From: a virus
Length of the DNA: 64,000 bases
Virus record (IMG/VR): IMGVR_UViG_3300037234_000719
Span: 1-64,000 of that record
Reading direction: 5' to 3' (one strand)
Positions 60,408-64,000 of the stretch are shown here, piece by piece. A model generated the notes under the pieces. The model was not told the origin of the DNA. It was given only the letters and a program-made list of their open reading frames with translations, and made no database searches. The first letter of the stretch is position 1, and every line of letters starts with the position of its first letter. The translations under genes and the position numbers were made by a program.

Positions 60408-61643
60408 ATGACAACAAGATATTGGTCACCATCAAGAACATATGAATTTGAAGTAAAAGTAGCAGATAGAGACCTTACTCCCGATTTATATAAATTAACT
60501 ATTTTAACTTCAATAGACCTTCCTTATCAAACATTTGTATTAGAATTTTTTCTTGATCCTAATGACTTAATACTAGAAAAGATATATGGTCAACAAGAAA
60601 TTAAATTAACAGCAAAATTAATGGCAACAGCTCCTAGCATTGTCAATGATCAAATTGATTTTAGTTTAATGTATTTATCAGGAGATATTCCTTTAAGGGT
60701 TCAAAATACAATACAAAATCAAACAGATATTCAAAGATCACCAATCACGATAACTGCAGTTTCTCGTAAATCATTCATCACTATGTCAACTTATGTTAAT
60801 GATATTTTTACAAATACCACTATCGGTGATATAGTTTCAAATTTAGTAAGCAAAGCAAAGGGAGAATTAAAACAAGATATTGTAGGAAGAAATACTGAAA
60901 AATTAGATCAAGTTCTTATTCCTCCTACAACTCTCTATCAATCCTTAAAACATTTAAATAGAACTTTTGGTATATTTGATGGATGGTTAGCATTATGGTG
61001 TTCTCATGATAATAAAGTTTATTTAAAAAATTTAACATCTAAAATGAAATCATCTTATTTATTTTCAGTATATCAATTTGCATCTAATATTGATAACGAA
61101 AAAATTATAGAAACATTTGATGAAGAAGTTTATTATACTCGATATGATATTAAAACTTCATATACTGGAAATACTAAATTTGCTATTTTTGCTCCAACGA
61201 TGAAGCATATTGTTAAACCAAAAGATAAGTTGAGTAATACAATTGAAATTAAACTGGAAGAATTTTCTAAAACATATGGTTTAATATCTAAAAGGAATAA
61301 AATATTTTTTGATAATACAGCTATGACCACATCAAATAGACAAAGAATTTATAAAGACCATACAGGATATGAAGCAAATGAATCATTTATTAATTCAAAT
61401 ATGGCAGAAGAAATTGGAGATTTATCAGTAATTAAAGTTTCATTGGAACGTTATTTAAAAATGAAAAATCTTATGAATGTTGGTGAAGCAGTAACGTTCA
61501 TTTCAAAAGTTGATGACTATAAAGACTTAACAGGAGTATATATTCTTAGAAACTCTGAATTGAACTTTATCAAAGCAAAAGATTGGGAATCATCTGCAGA
61601 AATAACACTAATTAGAACAAATAGAATTATATCTAAAAGTTAA
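60408..61643 (+). CDS. Baseplate hub-like tail protein (gp27/gpD-type candidate)
   Basis: About 411 residues starting at ATG 60408 behind GGGAG; the longer frame opens with TTG at 60372. 'ITAVSRKSFITMST', an 'IGDIVSNLVSKA' helix, 'IPPTTLYQSLKHLNRTFGIF' and a late 'RYLKMKNLMNVGEAVTF' resemble the gp27/gpD-type hub layout. The spike gene at 2557-3519 would dock onto such a hub. The call is by overall pattern. Confidence 0.6.
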   Translation: MTTRYWSPSRTYEFEVKVADRDLTPDLYKLTILTSIDLPYQTFVLEFFLDPNDLILEKIYGQQEIKLTAKLMATAPSIVNDQIDFSLMYLSGDIPLRVQNTIQNQTDIQRSPITITAVSRKSFITMSTYVNDIFTNTTIGDIVSNLVSKAKGELKQDIVGRNTEKLDQVLIPPTTLYQSLKHLNRTFGIFDGWLALWCSHDNKVYLKNLTSKMKSSYLFSVYQFASNIDNEKIIETFDEEVYYTRYDIKTSYTGNTKFAIFAPTMKHIVKPKDKLSNTIEIKLEEFSKTYGLISKRNKIFFDNTAMTTSNRQRIYKDHTGYEANESFINSNMAEEIGDLSVIKVSLERYLKMKNLMNVGEAVTFISKVDDYKDLTGVYILRNSELNFIKAKDWESSAEITLIRTNRIISKS

Positions 61644-61671
61644 AATTTGGAACAAATATAAAAGGAGTTTT

Positions 61672-63327
61672 ATGGGTAATTCATCAAAGTTAAAAAGATT
61701 AGCTCAAAAATATGTAGAGGAATTCATTAAATGTAAAGCATCATTTGATTACTTCTGCAGAAACTATATTTTAATTGAGCTACCAGGAAGAGATGAAAAA
61801 TTAATTCCTTATAAAAAACAAACTGAACTAATTGATTTAATTGAAAGTCGACATTATGTCCTTGTTCTTAAAAGTAGACAGATTGGAATTTCAACAGTCA
61901 TTCAAGCATACTCTGTCTGGTTAACTATATTTTTCGATAACGTTGTAATAGGTATTATTTCAAAAGATGGAAAAGAAGCAACTGATTTTGCTAGAGCTAT
62001 TAGAGGGATGATAGAGAAACTTCCTGATTGGATGAAACCATTAAAGGGTATATTAGGTAGAGGATTTGCAAAAAGAACTGAACAATCATTTATTCTAACA
62101 AATGGTAGTAAAGTTTTTGCTTCACCAGTAAATCCAAATGCTCCAGAAAAGACTCTTCGAGGTAAAGCAATTACATTCCTAGTTATTGATGAAGCTGCAT
62201 TTGTTCACCATGTTGATACCGCTTGGACATCTATGGTTCCAGCACTTTCAACAAATCAAATGCAAGCTCGAAAAGCTAATATTCCATTTGGAACAATCGT
62301 TCTATCAACTCCGAATAAAACAATTGGTGTTGGTCAATGGTATTTTGAAAGATATTTAAAAGCAATATCTGGTGATGATATTTTTAATCCTTTTGTTATT
62401 CACTGGAAAATGATTCCAGAACTTGCTGAAGATCCTTTATGGTTTGATACCCAATGTAGATTATTTGACAATGATAAAAAGAAAATTGCCCAAGAGTTAG
62501 AACTAAAATTTCTACCAGCAGAAGGATCATTCTTTGAAGCTGATACAGTTGAAAGAATGCAAGAGAATACTATAAAACCATTAGAGAAAATTAAATTATA
62601 TAATGGAGAAATATGGTCATTTAGTCCAGCAATAGCAGGGACAACTTATATTATTGGAGTTGATACAGCACCAGAACATGGAACAGATAAATCAGCTATA
62701 ACAGTTTGGGATTATACAACTTTAGAACAGGTATGGGAATATCAAGGTAAATGTAAAGTTCTTGATTTTGTAAATGTTGTTAAAGTTGCAGCTACAACAT
62801 ATAAGAATTCTGTTATAGTTGTAGAATCAAACTCATATGGAAATCAGGTTGTAGAACACTTAAATGCAAGTGAGTATTCACCACAATTATATAAAGAAAG
62901 ACGTGGAAAAGATACATTAGTTCCAGGTCTATCCACTAACTCTAAAACTAGACCTTTAATGATTGATGCTTTATATTCATATATGACTGAATATCCTGAA
63001 TCTGTAAAATCAGAAAGATTAGCATTAGAACTAACAGGACTTGTATCTAAAGCTAGTGGAAAGGTTGAAGCTGATACTGGATGTACTGACGATATAGCAT
63101 TATCTTCAGCTCTATGTTTTTATGTTAGAAAATACGATCCACCTCTAGCATTGCAGATGAACATGATAGATGGTTCAATGATAACAAATGATCTAAAAGA
63201 TATTCTTAATTATAATATTGGTCACTCTGATGTTGAATTTACTGATCAAAGTATTATGAAATATATTAAAAATAAACCAGAAGAAAATGTAGGATATATA
63301 GATACAATAAGTTTCTTCAAGGGGTAA
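61672..63327 (+). CDS. terL: Terminase large subunit
   Basis: A 551-residue protein. The ATPase domain has 'VLKSRQIGISTVIQAY' (Walker A-like), 'TFLVIDEAAFVHH' (Walker B with catalytic Glu) and 'IVLSTPNKT' (coupling motif). The C-terminal nuclease domain has 'YIIGVDTAPEHGTDKSAITV' and 'VVESNSYGNQVVEHL', with a late Asp in 'GCTDDIALSSALCF'. It packages DNA into the prohead. The small terminase subunit was not recognised nearby. Confidence 0.92.
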   Translation: MGNSSKLKRLAQKYVEEFIKCKASFDYFCRNYILIELPGRDEKLIPYKKQTELIDLIESRHYVLVLKSRQIGISTVIQAYSVWLTIFFDNVVIGIISKDGKEATDFARAIRGMIEKLPDWMKPLKGILGRGFAKRTEQSFILTNGSKVFASPVNPNAPEKTLRGKAITFLVIDEAAFVHHVDTAWTSMVPALSTNQMQARKANIPFGTIVLSTPNKTIGVGQWYFERYLKAISGDDIFNPFVIHWKMIPELAEDPLWFDTQCRLFDNDKKKIAQELELKFLPAEGSFFEADTVERMQENTIKPLEKIKLYNGEIWSFSPAIAGTTYIIGVDTAPEHGTDKSAITVWDYTTLEQVWEYQGKCKVLDFVNVVKVAATTYKNSVIVVESNSYGNQVVEHLNASEYSPQLYKERRGKDTLVPGLSTNSKTRPLMIDALYSYMTEYPESVKSERLALELTGLVSKASGKVEADTGCTDDIALSSALCFYVRKYDPPLALQMNMIDGSMITNDLKDILNYNIGHSDVEFTDQSIMKYIKNKPEENVGYIDTISFFKG

Positions 63328-63330
63328 ACA

Positions 63331-64000
63331 ATGTCTCAAAAAATACAAGAATTTTTTGCACCTCCTGTTGGACTCAAATTAGTTGACACTGTTGATGGAA
63401 TGAAATTATATTCTTCATCAAAATTAATGAAGAATTTTTTATTAGCATTTAAAAAGTCTAGTAGAGGAAGTGATAAAGTTAAAATAATTGAAAAATTAAT
63501 GAAGAAAGGATTCATAGTTCCTTGTTTTAGATCTAAAGGTGTTTTTAATTTTCTAAAATATAAGATGTTTGGAGATAACGAATCAAAATCAATTTTAGGA
63601 ATGTATCATATTGAGAATAAAAGAGTTTATATTTTAATTGATAATAATTCTACTATTTTTGGAACTTCATCTAATGATGAAATGGTATCAACTACCTTGC
63701 ATGAAACAATGCATTTAGCAGCAGGTAAAAATATGAAAGGTTTCTTAAAAGTTATGATGCCAACATTAAGAAAATACTATGGAGAAGCTTTTACTTTAAT
63801 TTTTTCTTTAAAATCTATTCCTAATATTGATAAAGTGATATATCATTTAGCATCATATGAAGATTCAAAAAATAGACCAGTAAATAAACAACTATCTGAA
63901 TATTATCATTTACTCTATGATACTTTTAAAAGTTCAACAAAATTAGAGGAAAAAGATTTTAGATTAAAACTACAAAATTATATTGTAGCTATGAAAATAT
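63331..64000 (+). CDS. HExxH metallopeptidase-like protein, partial at right edge
   Basis: An ATG three bases after the terminase stop opens a frame that runs to the window end, about 223 residues. 'VSTTLHETMHLAAGKN' contains HETMH, a zinc-peptidase motif. The C-terminus is outside the window. It may be a virion or capsid-processing protease, but typical prohead proteases are serine enzymes, so the role is open. Confidence 0.65.
   Translation, partial: MSQKIQEFFAPPVGLKLVDTVDGMKLYSSSKLMKNFLLAFKKSSRGSDKVKIIEKLMKKGFIVPCFRSKGVFNFLKYKMFGDNESKSILGMYHIENKRVYILIDNNSTIFGTSSNDEMVSTTLHETMHLAAGKNMKGFLKVMMPTLRKYYGEAFTLIFSLKSIPNIDKVIYHLASYEDSKNRPVNKQLSEYYHLLYDTFKSSTKLEEKDFRLKLQNYIVAMKI

Overview
The window is a contiguous piece of a large, very AT-rich, tailed double-stranded DNA phage, probably a jumbo myovirus. 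Every credible gene is on the + strand, genes are packed with ATGA or TAATG overlaps, and no host-type or integration genes are seen. The phage assignment rests on a terminase large subunit (61672-63327), a contractile-tail baseplate and spike cluster (1-6895, 60408-61643) and T4-like replication and repair genes. The host is probably Gram-negative and able to mature c-type cytochromes, because the tail cluster encodes a secreted di-heme protein and two peptidoglycan hydrolases.

Layout. 1-6895: baseplate wedge-like protein, FN3/M48 membrane protease, gp5/VgrG-like spike, secreted di-heme cytochrome, PAAR-M15 spike tip and amidase. 6896-7254: promoter-like motif and a structured RNA candidate. 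7255-8175: HldE-type sugar kinase. 8240-9806: unknown protein, then a leader peptide overlapping a terminator. 9867-18296: RNA polymerase 1 (beta' then beta) and small partners. 18296-19000: promoter-like motif followed by six tandem structured RNAs that share one core, two of them carrying tRNA-like arms. 19087-21754: a vWA/HEAT protein resembling Ro60/TROVE and two companions. 21750-21950: repeated hairpins. 22003-26519: zinc-binding unknowns and a MoxR AAA+/vWA pair. 26549-32393: type II topoisomerase subunits bracketing a Bpu10I-like nuclease and a D12 adenine methylase. 32408-39005: QueD, a UvsW-like helicase, small proteins and Mre11/Rad50 (SbcD/SbcC). 39015-47849: radical SAM enzyme, then a ubiquitin-like conjugation operon (JAMM peptidase with zinc ribbons, two E1-like enzymes, a SAP-ubiquitin-like fusion and a possible E2-like giant). 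47806-54367: RNA polymerase 2 (beta' then beta). 54351-57673: FolE2, a TIM-barrel enzyme and unknowns. 57746-64000: methyltransferase, structural genes, baseplate hub, TerL and a partial HExxH protein.

How they fit together. Two different complete two-gene polymerases could run separate transcription programmes; a conserved motif built around CTATATATATTAATAA lies in three of the longest gaps and is a candidate promoter for one of them. The two strongest candidates for an undescribed system are (i) the tandem Y-RNA-like array next to the Ro60/TROVE-like gene, and (ii) the ubiquitin-like operon, whose modifier carries a DNA-binding SAP domain and uses codons unlike its neighbours. Functions are inferred by eye from motifs; no database search was possible.
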